64,000 bases of DNA from positions 36,922 through 100,921 of the forward strand of contig JANQRI010000038.1 in the NCBI GenBank assembly GCA_028284675.1, read 5' to 3'. Below, one piece after another: positions 18,341-27,209 of this stretch. Below the pieces are notes generated by a model that made no database searches, was not told the DNA's origin, and was given only the letters and a program-made list of their open reading frames with translations. Position 1 is the stretch's first letter. Each line of letters opens with the position of its first letter. The DNA comes from Gammaproteobacteria bacterium. GTDB lineage: Bacteria > Pseudomonadota > Gammaproteobacteria > HTCC5015. A program made the translations under genes and the position numbers.

Positions 18341-20959
18341 CTAAGCAATTTTTTCAGCAGCCTCAGACTCTTTCGGCGCATCTACCGGCAAAAGAATACG
18401 GAATGTAGACCCTACACCACGTTCACTTTCCACACTAATACTGCCACAATGCTTTTCAACTATTGCCGAATAAGCGATATACAACCCCTGCCCAGTACCC
18501 TTTCCAACCTCTTTTGTTGTAAAAAATGGATCGAAGATTTTTTCGCGCACATCTTCAGGCACACCAATACCGTTATCCGATATAAGGATTTCAACCTGAT
18601 CTTGGGAATGCCGGGTCGCTATCCGGATAACCCCCTGGTGAGCCTGATTCTGGCGTTTGGCTGAGCCGATCGCATGTGCCGCATTTACTATGATATTCAG
18701 CACCGTTTGATTTATTTCTCCGGCAAGACACTCAACATTAGGCAAATCCGGGTCATAATCAGTTTCCACAGTTGCAACATACTTCCACTCATTGCTTGAT
18801 ACAATCACGGTACTCTTAATTGCCTGATTCAAGTCCACATAGCTTTTGCCCTGTGTACCCGGATGTGAGAACTCTTTCATTGCTTTGACTATGCTGCTGA
18901 CCCTTTCAACACCATCAATGGATTGTGCTATTGCCTGCGGAACTTCTTCAGATATAAACTCGAAATCCATTTCCTGCTTAATTGACATAAGTTGATCAGC
19001 CAAAGCAGCTTTATCAAAAGCAGAAGCCGATGATGTTATTTTTTCTGTCACATCATCCACCATAAAGAAAAGGCTTTTAAAAGAGTCCTGTAAGAATTTA
19101 ATATTATTACCGACAAACTGTATAGGTGTATTGATTTCATGCGCTATCCCGGCTGCAAGCTGCCCAACAGACTCCATCTTCTGTGTTTGCTGCAACTGCA
19201 ACTCTATACGTTTTTTCTCTTCAGTGGTTGATTTAAACTGCTGAATATCGCTGATTGAGCCCGCCATGCGAATCGATCCGCTATCATTGTTGCTGATATG
19301 AATACCTTTGGCACGAAACCAGTTATACTCACCGTCTTTTCTCCTAAGCCTAAACTCCATATTATACGGCTCGGAACTGATCTCCTGTGCCTCCAATACA
19401 CTCATCGTTCTCTCACAGTCTTCAGGGTGCAGCAGATCACGAAAAACCCCGGCACTGGGGCAAATTTCAGCGACATCATACCCCAATAGTTCATAAAAAC
19501 GGGGCGACCAATACTGAGCATCCAAATTTATATCCGGCCAGTCCCAAATTCCGTCGTTCGCACCTTCCACAGCGAGCTGAAATCTCTCTTCACTTTTACG
19601 CAGTGCCTCCGTCGCTTGTTTTAATTCAGTTATATCGGTGGACATAACAATCACTCCGCCGACCTGGCCGTTTTCATCATAGTAAGGCAATTTATCGATA
19701 CGGCTCCACCGAACCCCACCGCCTGAGTCGATATGCCGCTTAATAACACCTAACACCGGAAACTTGGTTTCAATCACTGTTCTATCCGATGCCATGGATT
19801 CCGAATCAACATCAGGAAACACTTCGTTGATTTTTTTCCCTTCAATTTCTTTTGCCGGCATTCCGACAGCATCAGCTGCATGTTTATTCACACGCACAAT
19901 ACGGTCATTTAAATCCTGATACCAAATACAGGCCGGAACCGTATCGAATATTATCTGCTGCTCACGCCGTGCCGCTTCTAACTGCTCGGTCGCACACTGC
20001 AAATCAATGGTCCGCTTTTCAACCAGTGCATTTATCTTAACCGCCCGGCGTTGCTGTGACCATAAATATCCGGCGAGAAAAAAAGTGACCACAAGCCCCA
20101 GAATCAAAGGCAAAGCACTCTGTAATTTGCTGACTCCGCTTATAGACCTTTCAGATGGAATAAATGCAATTGATAACCTTAAACTGCCGAACTGCAGAGC
20201 TCCCGGGATAAAAACCGCTTCGCTCAACTCCGCCAGTTTTTTCCATTCAACTGTTTTTGGGATATCACCTTTACTGGAATACGCATAAATATGTGAATAC
20301 TTATTGTAATCTACACCGGTCAAATACAAATGTATATTCAGCCACTCCGGAGCAATGCGTCCAACTGCAGCACGCAGAAGCGTAGCAATATCAATTACCC
20401 CCATCCAAAAACCATACGGAAGAGTATCCGTATCGTTACCGCGGTAAAACACGACTGTCAGTGGCAACAGATGCTTCCCCCCGGTCTCTTTCAACAACTC
20501 AGCATAAAGTGCAGGCGAGTACTCTGCATTCCTATCCAGTCCGTCAGAAGGTAAGGATATGACCCTTTCGTCACCACGCAATGGCACCTCCATCAAGCGC
20601 CGGTAATAAACATTACCGGTTATCACATCTGACCTGTCAATCTGCCACCATGATAAACCTGCAAACCCTTCCAGATCATTAACAAATTTTTGCATCTGCA
20701 CTCCGACTTCAACGTGTTTTGTTGAAGTTACCATTGATGCTGAATAAAAATCGGAAAAAAGCGCAAGGTCGTTTAATTGCTGCTCAAGCTTCTGCTGCAG
20801 CAAAATCGTATAGCTGGACACCATACTTTCAAATTCAATGCGCTCTTGACTGGCCTGCTGAAACGCGACAAAGCGCTGTGCAGCGATCGAAACGCTTAGG
20901 CCGATTAAAACAACCAGCACAATTACGGAAGTTTCCAGGGTTGATGAACGACGGGACAT
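18341..20959 (-). CDS. Membrane PAS sensor histidine kinase (hybrid-free, orphan)
   Basis: 872 residues. TM1 (about 11-29) and TM2 (about 280-302) flank a large CHASE-like extracytoplasmic sensor. Two PAS domains follow (about 325-450 and 455-580; the first has IWYQDLNDRIVRVNKHAADAVG, the second has WDWPDINLDAQYWSPRFYELLGY), then a kinase core with GQLAAGIAHEINTPIQF (phospho-His about 610) and ATPase boxes ISDNGIGVPEDV and GKGTGQGLYIAYS. No receiver domain and no response-regulator gene lies nearby. It is divergent from the redox operon at 21.1 kb, 147 bp away. Confidence 0.93.
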   Translation of the reverse strand: MSRRSSTLETSVIVLVVLIGLSVSIAAQRFVAFQQASQERIEFESMVSSYTILLQQKLEQQLNDLALFSDFYSASMVTSTKHVEVGVQMQKFVNDLEGFAGLSWWQIDRSDVITGNVYYRRLMEVPLRGDERVISLPSDGLDRNAEYSPALYAELLKETGGKHLLPLTVVFYRGNDTDTLPYGFWMGVIDIATLLRAAVGRIAPEWLNIHLYLTGVDYNKYSHIYAYSSKGDIPKTVEWKKLAELSEAVFIPGALQFGSLRLSIAFIPSERSISGVSKLQSALPLILGLVVTFFLAGYLWSQQRRAVKINALVEKRTIDLQCATEQLEAARREQQIIFDTVPACIWYQDLNDRIVRVNKHAADAVGMPAKEIEGKKINEVFPDVDSESMASDRTVIETKFPVLGVIKRHIDSGGGVRWSRIDKLPYYDENGQVGGVIVMSTDITELKQATEALRKSEERFQLAVEGANDGIWDWPDINLDAQYWSPRFYELLGYDVAEICPSAGVFRDLLHPEDCERTMSVLEAQEISSEPYNMEFRLRRKDGEYNWFRAKGIHISNNDSGSIRMAGSISDIQQFKSTTEEKKRIELQLQQTQKMESVGQLAAGIAHEINTPIQFVGNNIKFLQDSFKSLFFMVDDVTEKITSSASAFDKAALADQLMSIKQEMDFEFISEEVPQAIAQSIDGVERVSSIVKAMKEFSHPGTQGKSYVDLNQAIKSTVIVSSNEWKYVATVETDYDPDLPNVECLAGEINQTVLNIIVNAAHAIGSAKRQNQAHQGVIRIATRHSQDQVEILISDNGIGVPEDVREKIFDPFFTTKEVGKGTGQGLYIAYSAIVEKHCGSISVESERGVGSTFRILLPVDAPKESEAAEKIA

Positions 20960-21106
20960 TTCAAATGCCTCTCATACAGTGCAGCGCATTCCTAATATAA
21001 CGTGCAAGATATGAATAACTTTAGAGCACTGATACAGAATGGCGTTAAAAATTACGAAAAGAGCGCCGATACCTGCAAATAAGCACTCAACCAAATAGGC
21101 CGACGG

Positions 21107-22195
21107 ATGCCAAATATAGCTAATGATGTGCAACGGCTTTCACTAGCAGGGCTGCTATGCTGCCTGCTGTCAATCATATGCCCGACAACCGGGATAACCG
21201 CCCCAGAAGTACAGCTCGAGGATCAAAAATATACTTTAACAGCCGGCCATAGCTCGCTGCAAAACTGGCTATTACCGCCACAAAACAAATACCCGAGCCG
21301 GAACAGCGTTAAATACGCCAAACTCTCACTTGGCGAAAAACTGTTTTTTGACCCAGGGCTCAGCAGCAACGGAAATCTTGCATGCAGTTCCTGCCATAAC
21401 CCACAACTTGGCTGGTCAGACTCCAAAAAAACCGCAATTGGTTTCAGGGGAATGATTTTGCAACGTGCCACACCAACTTTAATCAACATCAGTTACAACC
21501 CGGTGCAAAATTGGGATGGCCGCAACGAAACACTCGAAGACCAGGCCCTGGAACCAATTCTAAACCCTGAAGAAATGAATATGCATATACCGACATTGCT
21601 TAAAACACTTTCACAAAACTCAAACTACAAGGATGCATTTAAACGCGCTTTTCCAAAGCGGGGGATTACGGCCGGGACAGTCGCAGAAGCTATTGCGACT
21701 TTTGAGCGTACAATCATCAGCAATAACTCCAGGTTTGACGAATGGATCGTCGGCGATAAAGAAGCATTAACACCAAGACAAATTCAAGGATTTGCAGTGT
21801 TTCTTGATCCAGAAAAAGGCAACTGCGCAGGTTGTCATAGCCCACCTAATTTTACTGACAGCAGCTTCCATAATATCGGCCTAGCATCAAAAACACCTGA
21901 TATGGGGCGCTTCAAGCACCTCCCGCTGAGATCAATGTGGGGAGCATTCAAAACACCGACTCTCCGAAACATCAACGAAACAGCCCCTTACTTTCATGAC
22001 GGATCAGCGGCTAATTTGCTTGAAGTCATCAAGCATTATCAAAAAGGCGGTATAGACAAAACCAATCTATCACCCGAGATTAAACCATTACAGCTTAACG
22101 ACAATGAAGTAATCGCATTGAAAGATTTTCTGACAACACTGACCGGCACCGTAAAACGATTTACGACTAATCCCCAAATACGGACTTCAAATTAG
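21107..22195 (+). CDS. MauG/cytochrome c peroxidase-family dihaem protein
   Basis: Exported dihaem c-type enzyme that reduces peroxide or carries out MauG-like oxidation. Signal-like hydrophobic N-terminus (about 10-32); haem-binding CSSCH at residues 93-97 and CAGCH at 240-244. FDPGLSSNGNLACSSCHNP, the RATPTLINI stretch and NWDGRNETLEDQA are family-typical, as is FKTPTLRNINETAPYFHDGS in the C-terminal half. The 362 residues suit the family. It is the first gene of a tight three-gene set with a cupredoxin and a two-haem cytochrome. Confidence 0.9.
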   Translation: MPNIANDVQRLSLAGLLCCLLSIICPTTGITAPEVQLEDQKYTLTAGHSSLQNWLLPPQNKYPSRNSVKYAKLSLGEKLFFDPGLSSNGNLACSSCHNPQLGWSDSKKTAIGFRGMILQRATPTLINISYNPVQNWDGRNETLEDQALEPILNPEEMNMHIPTLLKTLSQNSNYKDAFKRAFPKRGITAGTVAEAIATFERTIISNNSRFDEWIVGDKEALTPRQIQGFAVFLDPEKGNCAGCHSPPNFTDSSFHNIGLASKTPDMGRFKHLPLRSMWGAFKTPTLRNINETAPYFHDGSAANLLEVIKHYQKGGIDKTNLSPEIKPLQLNDNEVIALKDFLTTLTGTVKRFTTNPQIRTSN

Positions 22196-22208
22196 AGAAC
22201 CTGCCATT

Positions 22209-22544
22209 ATGACTCTGAAAAGACCAATACTGCATTACGCATTATATATTCTGGCAAGCGTGCTCTTTCAACACACCGCAAGTGCCGAAGAATACACGGT
22301 AGACCAGAAAAATAAAAAATTCAGTATTGAAACCCTGAATGCACAGGTTGGCGATACCGTGCACTTTCTGAATTCTGACCGCTTCTTCCACAACATCTAT
22401 AGCATTTCAGAAGCAAAATCTTTTGATCTCGGCAGCTACCCAAAAGGCAAATCCCGCTCTATAACAGTAGACAAGCCGGGCACGATAGAGGTGCGCTGCG
22501 CGATTCATCCTGGCATGAAGATGAAAATCATTGTCTCTGATTAA
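22209..22544 (+). CDS. Exported cupredoxin (plastocyanin-like type 1 copper protein)
   Basis: 111 residues including a signal peptide ending near ASA (residue 26). Type 1 copper ligands are evident: His in RFFHNIYS and the C-terminal CAIHPGM loop (Cys, His at +3, Met at +6). Predicted to shuttle electrons in the periplasm, here probably between the downstream cytochrome and the upstream peroxidase-like protein. It lies 13 bp after that gene. Redox partners are inferred from position only. Confidence 0.88.
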   Translation: MTLKRPILHYALYILASVLFQHTASAEEYTVDQKNKKFSIETLNAQVGDTVHFLNSDRFFHNIYSISEAKSFDLGSYPKGKSRSITVDKPGTIEVRCAIHPGMKMKIIVSD

Positions 22545-22560
22545 CCAATACACTATACAC

Positions 22561-23259
22561 GTGAAAGCGACATCATTAATAGCTGCAACTCTTTTTTTCA
22601 CATCACTTGTGTTGGCCAAAAACCCTGCATTCGCCGAATCACATGCGACAAAATCAGGCGCTATCATATTTATAGAACGCTGCACTTTGTGTCATGGCAA
22701 TACCGGCACTGGTAATGGCCTGCTGCCGCTAGCGATACAAAACTACCCGCCAACCAGTTTATTTGATAACACAAAAAAAACTTCCCGGACCAGCATTGAA
22801 CAACATTTAAAGAAAGAAAGCCGCCGCAATACACACTGCCCACCCTGGCACCATGAACTCTCTATAAAAGAAATTACCGAAGTTTCCGAGTTTGCCGCAT
22901 ACCTGCTGAAATATACGGATGCAGCAATAACCTTGCTGGACAAAATACAATCAAATGCAAATATCGAGATCAGCGCCAACATCGGATACGCGATCTACCG
23001 CACTCACTGCCAAATATGCCATGGAAAACAAGGGGAAGGCGACGGGCAACTTAGCCGGATTATAGAAAACCCAACTCCTTACAATTTAACTCTAAGCCAA
23101 GCCGATGATGATTATTTGTTTAAAATAATAAAAGAAGGCGGAGAAAGAATGAATCGCTCCCCGTCAATGCCACCCTGGGGAGGTGACTTAACAGATGCAG
23201 ACATCCGCTCATTAATTATACAATTGAAAAATTTTCGGACTACACAAAATCGGCCATAA
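22561..23259 (+). CDS. Exported two-haem cytochrome c
   Basis: Start chosen at GTG 22561, where VKATSLIAATLFFTSLVLAKNPAFA forms a clean signal peptide; an upstream TTG (22531) would overlap the cupredoxin gene and add ten residues before the signal. Two CxxCH haem sites occur: CTLCHG about 20 residues after the signal, and CQICHGKQGEGDGQLS in the second half. The protein is thus a tandem of two class I cytochrome domains. Third gene of the redox set; downstream comes the unrelated minus-strand gene. Confidence 0.87.
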   Translation: MKATSLIAATLFFTSLVLAKNPAFAESHATKSGAIIFIERCTLCHGNTGTGNGLLPLAIQNYPPTSLFDNTKKTSRTSIEQHLKKESRRNTHCPPWHHELSIKEITEVSEFAAYLLKYTDAAITLLDKIQSNANIEISANIGYAIYRTHCQICHGKQGEGDGQLSRIIENPTPYNLTLSQADDDYLFKIIKEGGERMNRSPSMPPWGGDLTDADIRSLIIQLKNFRTTQNRP

Positions 23260-23328
23260 AACAGCACTATTAACTCACCGATATAAATTTTGCTTTTCAA
23301 TAATCACCACAACATTCACAAGCAAACA

Positions 23329-23925
23329 TTAATAAGGAAAATCGTAATGATTTTGCGGCTCACCCATGATACCGTCACGCCTGACAATAAATGCGACCCC
23401 ACTGGTATGCGAGTGGTAAAAAGTAATATTAGCCCCTGGCACCCCAACATCATCATGCAGGTGATCACTGAAAGCAGGAACAATCGAGTGTTGCTGACCA
23501 AACGTACTCGTATCAGATGTTGAAATAACAATTGCATACAATGGACCCGCTGCACCGGTGACGCCCGCCCGAATATTCCCCCAGGCTGTCGCATTATCAT
23601 AGTTTCCATTGAAGTGCGCGACGACTGCCTGCGTAAAGTTTCCCCCGGTCGCTCGGGCTACAATCACCCCGATACAGTATGTCAGACCGCTGACTACAAC
23701 AAAATCACCCGCATTATTCAGGGTTGCATGATTCACAGCGACTGACATGCCAGCCTCTATTGCATTGGCGGTCGCCTTGGCATTATCAACATTATAATTT
23801 GTGATGACCCGTCGACCACAAAAAAATATACCGCGATGCGCACCAATCATAATCTGCCTGTTTGCATCGAACAGGCTCCGGTTTATTGCCGGAGCCATCG
23901 CAGTTTGCGCCCGATAATGTCTCAT
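23329..23925 (-). CDS. Hypothetical protein, 198 residues, possible Cys-His enzyme fold
   Basis: Not recognised. It is rich in Gly, Ala and short beta-strand-like stretches. Residues 76-107 read VVVSGLTYC (Cys84) and AVVAHFNG (His104), a Cys about 20 residues before a His, which recalls the LSGC...H pattern of CNF1/BLF1-type and CheD deamidases; this is only resemblance. Other histidines cluster near the C-terminus (SDHLHDD, YHSHTSG). No signal peptide is seen. A weak AGAGAG precedes the ATG. It lies 120 bp after the 417-residue exported protein on the same strand, beside hipBA. Confidence 0.6.
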   Translation of the reverse strand: MRHYRAQTAMAPAINRSLFDANRQIMIGAHRGIFFCGRRVITNYNVDNAKATANAIEAGMSVAVNHATLNNAGDFVVVSGLTYCIGVIVARATGGNFTQAVVAHFNGNYDNATAWGNIRAGVTGAAGPLYAIVISTSDTSTFGQQHSIVPAFSDHLHDDVGVPGANITFYHSHTSGVAFIVRRDGIMGEPQNHYDFPY

Positions 23926-24045
23926 GATGACTCTCTGCCAAATATTATTTTCTGTCCACCAAGCGTTTACAGAGTTTAGCAGAAAGGTTGTGTATCCAGC
24001 TTGCGAAATTATTGCAAATTAACTTTGGGCTGCTTTAGCAAAACT

Positions 24046-25299
24046 TTAAAACCGTTTGCAGTCGCCTTTGATAAAGTAAGGATTGATTTTAAGATTTTTC
24101 TTGATGGCTTTTTGCAATACACCCACAGCCGCCTGATATATTTTCTTTTCGTTGCCAACCTTATTGGCTGGAACTTTCAAGTTTTTTATCATCGGAAATA
24201 TTTTATTCGGTGCCGCAGCTTTTTGAGTGACCGTATCAGCCGCAACTATTGTCAGCGTATCACACTGCGTCCCTGATTTTCCGCCCGAATCCCAAACGAT
24301 TTGTTTTAATAAAATATACCTGAGCATCACTGCATTCATCACTCCGGGTGCCTTTTTCATATCCAGGCCCGGAACATCCAGCCACTGGATCACATCCGGG
24401 GTTCCCTGATAACCGGAAACCCCACCGAGAACGCGAACTCCGGTACGCGTGCTACCCGCATAGTCTTTACTATCGTGATACCACTTCCCGGCAAGCAGGC
24501 CGGGCAAGCGCGGATTACCTTTGCTATCTTTATCGATATCGATATGAATCAACTCATTGGTTTTTGCATTGATACCGACCGTCAACTCCCGCAGATACTG
24601 CTGACTGACACAACCATGCATGCCGTTCAGGCGCGCGATATGATAAAAACCGGTCATCACGACATACTTTTGCATTGCACCCGCCCCATAGCCGCCGGTT
24701 ACCGGCCCGGTTACAAACCCCGGGGACAACGGCTTGGGTGGCGTAAAAAATTTCGGAAAACGCAAAGGGTTCGGTACCGGTAACCGATGCCGGCGATCAT
24801 AGCCGATACCGGCCACCAACGATTTACAACCAACATCGCCGGGCAAAACATTTTCCCCTGAAAATCCGGGCGGCGGGGTTTTGGTCGGGTCGGTCACCTC
24901 CCCATCTACCTCGGTGCGCACAGCCGTACCATCCTGCAGATAAAAACCGATTGCCAGCCCACCGCCCAGGACATTATCTTCCAGCAAGCCCATTAACTCT
25001 GGATGCTCAATTTTCTCGGGTTCAAGATCCTCCAATAATGCCGGATTCAGTAACTCAACCTCCAGCATGACCCTGCCTTCCGTATCCAGCGGGATCGCGG
25101 GGCCATCCTCAGGAAGGCTATATATCAATGACGCCTCGGTCACTGGATTGAGATCAGTGACAACAGACGGGTTAATATTCAGCAGATACTCATTGGCCGT
25201 CTCCAGCTGCGCAGCAAGCGCAAATGGGAAATACAGAAACAACAAACCAATACCGCGACCAACAATTATCCTGGCTTTACGCAACGCTATCAGGCACAT
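24046..25299 (-). CDS. Exported hypothetical protein, 417 residues
   Basis: Not recognised. The start is fixed by GAAGGAGG seven bases before ATG 25297-25299. Residues 1-29 look like a signal peptide (RIIVGRGIGLLFLYFPFALAA). The N-terminal third is acidic (LLEDLEPEKIEHPEL), the middle Pro/Gly-rich (TKTPPPGFSG, FFTPPKPLSPG), the C-terminus Lys-rich (LQKAIKKNLKINPYFIKGDCKRF). Four cysteines (GCKS, GCVS, QCDT, DCKR) could form disulfides. It may be cotranscribed with the 198-residue gene downstream; together with hipBA they look accessory. Confidence 0.7.
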   Translation of the reverse strand: MCLIALRKARIIVGRGIGLLFLYFPFALAAQLETANEYLLNINPSVVTDLNPVTEASLIYSLPEDGPAIPLDTEGRVMLEVELLNPALLEDLEPEKIEHPELMGLLEDNVLGGGLAIGFYLQDGTAVRTEVDGEVTDPTKTPPPGFSGENVLPGDVGCKSLVAGIGYDRRHRLPVPNPLRFPKFFTPPKPLSPGFVTGPVTGGYGAGAMQKYVVMTGFYHIARLNGMHGCVSQQYLRELTVGINAKTNELIHIDIDKDSKGNPRLPGLLAGKWYHDSKDYAGSTRTGVRVLGGVSGYQGTPDVIQWLDVPGLDMKKAPGVMNAVMLRYILLKQIVWDSGGKSGTQCDTLTIVAADTVTQKAAAPNKIFPMIKNLKVPANKVGNEKKIYQAAVGVLQKAIKKNLKINPYFIKGDCKRF

Positions 25300-25404
25300 C
25301 GACCCAACCTCCTTCGTTATTTTGAGCACAACCGGCACAAGCCGGGCTTATTGGCTGATACGTGGCAGTCTGGCAGGTGGTTCGATAATTTTTATCTATT
25401 CTAT

Positions 25405-25566
25405 AAAAGCCTCAAAAAAGCTATTTATCAATTTTTATTAATCTTTATAGCCTTTTTTGAGGCTATAAAATATAATCTATAAGAATTAGAAATGTTATAC
25501 ATTAAAAGCCTTTTTTAAGGCTTTTAAAAGACAAAAATCTAAATAATAGCCCTATTTAAGGTTTTT
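25405..25566 (+). promoter_or_regulatory. Array of four HipB-operator-like palindromes before hipBA
   Basis: Four 22-bp sites have 7-bp arms around an 8-bp spacer. Site 1 is 25405-25426 (AAAAGCC / GCTATTT, degenerate), site 2 is 25446-25467 (TATAGCC / GGCTATA, perfect), site 3 is 25504-25525 (AAAAGCC / GGCTTTT, perfect) and site 4 is 25545-25566 (AATAGCC / GGTTTTT, degenerate, abutting the hipB ATG). Centres are 41, 58 and 41 bp apart. E. coli HipB binds TATCC-N8-GGATA, the same geometry. Site 4 overlaps the ribosome site AAGG. Repression by HipB/HipA is inferred. Confidence 0.75.
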
Positions 25567-25899
25567 ATGAAATTTGAAGCACTGTCAGACAAAGAGATTG
25601 CCAAAACACTTGGCCAGCGCCTTAAAAACCTGCGATTACGCAAAAACATACCGCAGAGAAGCCTCGCTGATGCAACACTATTATCGGTAAACGCCATCAA
25701 ATCACTCGAAGCGGGCAAAGGAAAACTGGCCACACTTATTCCGGTATTGCGTGAACTCGGAGTTCTGGGTGATCTGGATAACTTCATACCCGAACCCCCG
25801 GTCAGCCCGATGCAGCTGGCAAAAATGCGCGGCAAAATCCGTGAACGTGCTTCACAATCACGTGGCTCGCCAAATAACCCGTCTCAAAAGAGCCCGTAA
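25567..25899 (+). CDS. hipB: HipB-like antitoxin, XRE-family DNA-binding protein
   Basis: 110 residues. A helix-turn-helix of the XRE/Cro type fills residues 10-70 (LGQRLKNLRLRKNIPQRSLADATLLSVNAIKSLEAGKGKL), followed by a Lys/Arg/Ser-rich tail that probably reaches HipA or is degraded to free it. The stop overlaps the hipA start (TAATG), indicating translational coupling. Four operator-like palindromes stand immediately upstream. Function as autorepressor and antitoxin is inferred from the family and layout. Confidence 0.9.
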   Translation: MKFEALSDKEIAKTLGQRLKNLRLRKNIPQRSLADATLLSVNAIKSLEAGKGKLATLIPVLRELGVLGDLDNFIPEPPVSPMQLAKMRGKIRERASQSRGSPNNPSQKSP

Positions 25900-27209
25900 T
25901 GGTAAAAAAAGTTGATACCGCCACCATCAAGTTATGGGGAGATACCGTCGGCGCGGTTTCCTGGTTGGATGATCGTGAATATGCCGTATTTGAGTACAAT
26001 AAACAGTTTCTGGATAAGGGGCTGGATATCTCACCGGTTCATATGAGCCTGGATAGCGCACGCACCGGTGACGGCATATTTATATTTCCAGCGCTGAATA
26101 AAGAAACTTTTCTGGGTTTGCCGGGACTGCTGGCCGATGCGTTGCCCGACAAATACGGCAACAGCATTATTGACGCATGGCTCGCACGCAACGGGCGAAG
26201 CAGTGCTGATTTTAATCCGGTGGAAAGACTTTGCTATATGGGTAAGCGTGCGACTGGCGCACTGGAATTCGAGCCTTCGACAGTAACCCGGCATGACAAA
26301 CCGGTTCCAGTAGAGGTATCTGAGCTGGTTACGCTGGCACAAACAGTTATGCAGCAACGTAGCGAGCTGAATGTTAATTTCAGCAACACTGCAACAGAAA
26401 ACACAGACGCCATCATGGACATTCTGCGGGTTGGAACATCAGCCGGCGGCGCACGCCCAAAAGCCGTTATCGCAATGAATAACGAAGGGCATGTGATATC
26501 CGGGCAGGGCAAAGCACCACCCGGCTATGATTACTGGATTCTAAAATTTGACGGTGTTTCCGACCTGGAGTTGAGTGAAACGAAAAGCTATGGCCGTATT
26601 GAATATGCATACTATCTTATGGCGAAAGCCGCAGGCATTGAGATGTCTGAGTGCCGCCTGCTGCAGGAAAACGGCCGCGCGCACTTTATGACCAAACGCT
26701 TTGATCGCACCAACAACCAAAAACAACATATGCAATCCCTGTGCGGACTGGCGCATTATGATTTCAACAGTCCAGGCATGTACAGCTACGAACAAGCCTT
26801 TGCGATTATGCGTAAACTGCGCTTAAGCAAAGCCGACGCAGCAAGGCAATATCGGCGTATGCTGTTTAATGTGATCGCGCGTAACCAGGATGACCATACC
26901 AAAAACATTGCATTTATCATGGAACCAAACGGCCACTGGAACTTGTCACCGGCATATGATGTTATTTATTCACACAATCCGGCAGGTCAATGGACCAATC
27001 AGCATCAGATGAGCCTGAACGGTAAACGTGATAATTTCACAAGGCAGGATTTAATTGATGTCGGGGACTCAATCAGCCTGCCGGACGCCGAAACGATCAT
27101 CGCCGAAGTACAGGCTGCCGTCGCAAACTGGCACAGCTTTGCAAAAATTGCCGGAATTCCGGCCCCCATAGCAAAAGAAATTGCCGCTAATCACAGACTG
27201 ACTTTATAA
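25899..27209 (+). CDS. hipA: HipA-like serine/threonine kinase toxin
   Basis: 436 residues, full HipA length. E. coli HipA phosphorylates glutamyl-tRNA synthetase and induces persistence. Seen: the N-subdomain-1 with FPALNKETFLGLPGLLADALPDKYG; a Gly-rich phosphate loop SAGGARPKAV (near 187-196); the catalytic loop VIARNQDDHTKNIAF (about 330) and the metal-binding SPAYDV (about 353). All kinase motifs look intact, so it is probably active. It overlaps hipB by one base at the start and the thiO gene (opposite strand) by 6 bp at the end. The substrate may differ from that of E. coli HipA. Confidence 0.93.
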   Translation: MVKKVDTATIKLWGDTVGAVSWLDDREYAVFEYNKQFLDKGLDISPVHMSLDSARTGDGIFIFPALNKETFLGLPGLLADALPDKYGNSIIDAWLARNGRSSADFNPVERLCYMGKRATGALEFEPSTVTRHDKPVPVEVSELVTLAQTVMQQRSELNVNFSNTATENTDAIMDILRVGTSAGGARPKAVIAMNNEGHVISGQGKAPPGYDYWILKFDGVSDLELSETKSYGRIEYAYYLMAKAAGIEMSECRLLQENGRAHFMTKRFDRTNNQKQHMQSLCGLAHYDFNSPGMYSYEQAFAIMRKLRLSKADAARQYRRMLFNVIARNQDDHTKNIAFIMEPNGHWNLSPAYDVIYSHNPAGQWTNQHQMSLNGKRDNFTRQDLIDVGDSISLPDAETIIAEVQAAVANWHSFAKIAGIPAPIAKEIAANHRLTL

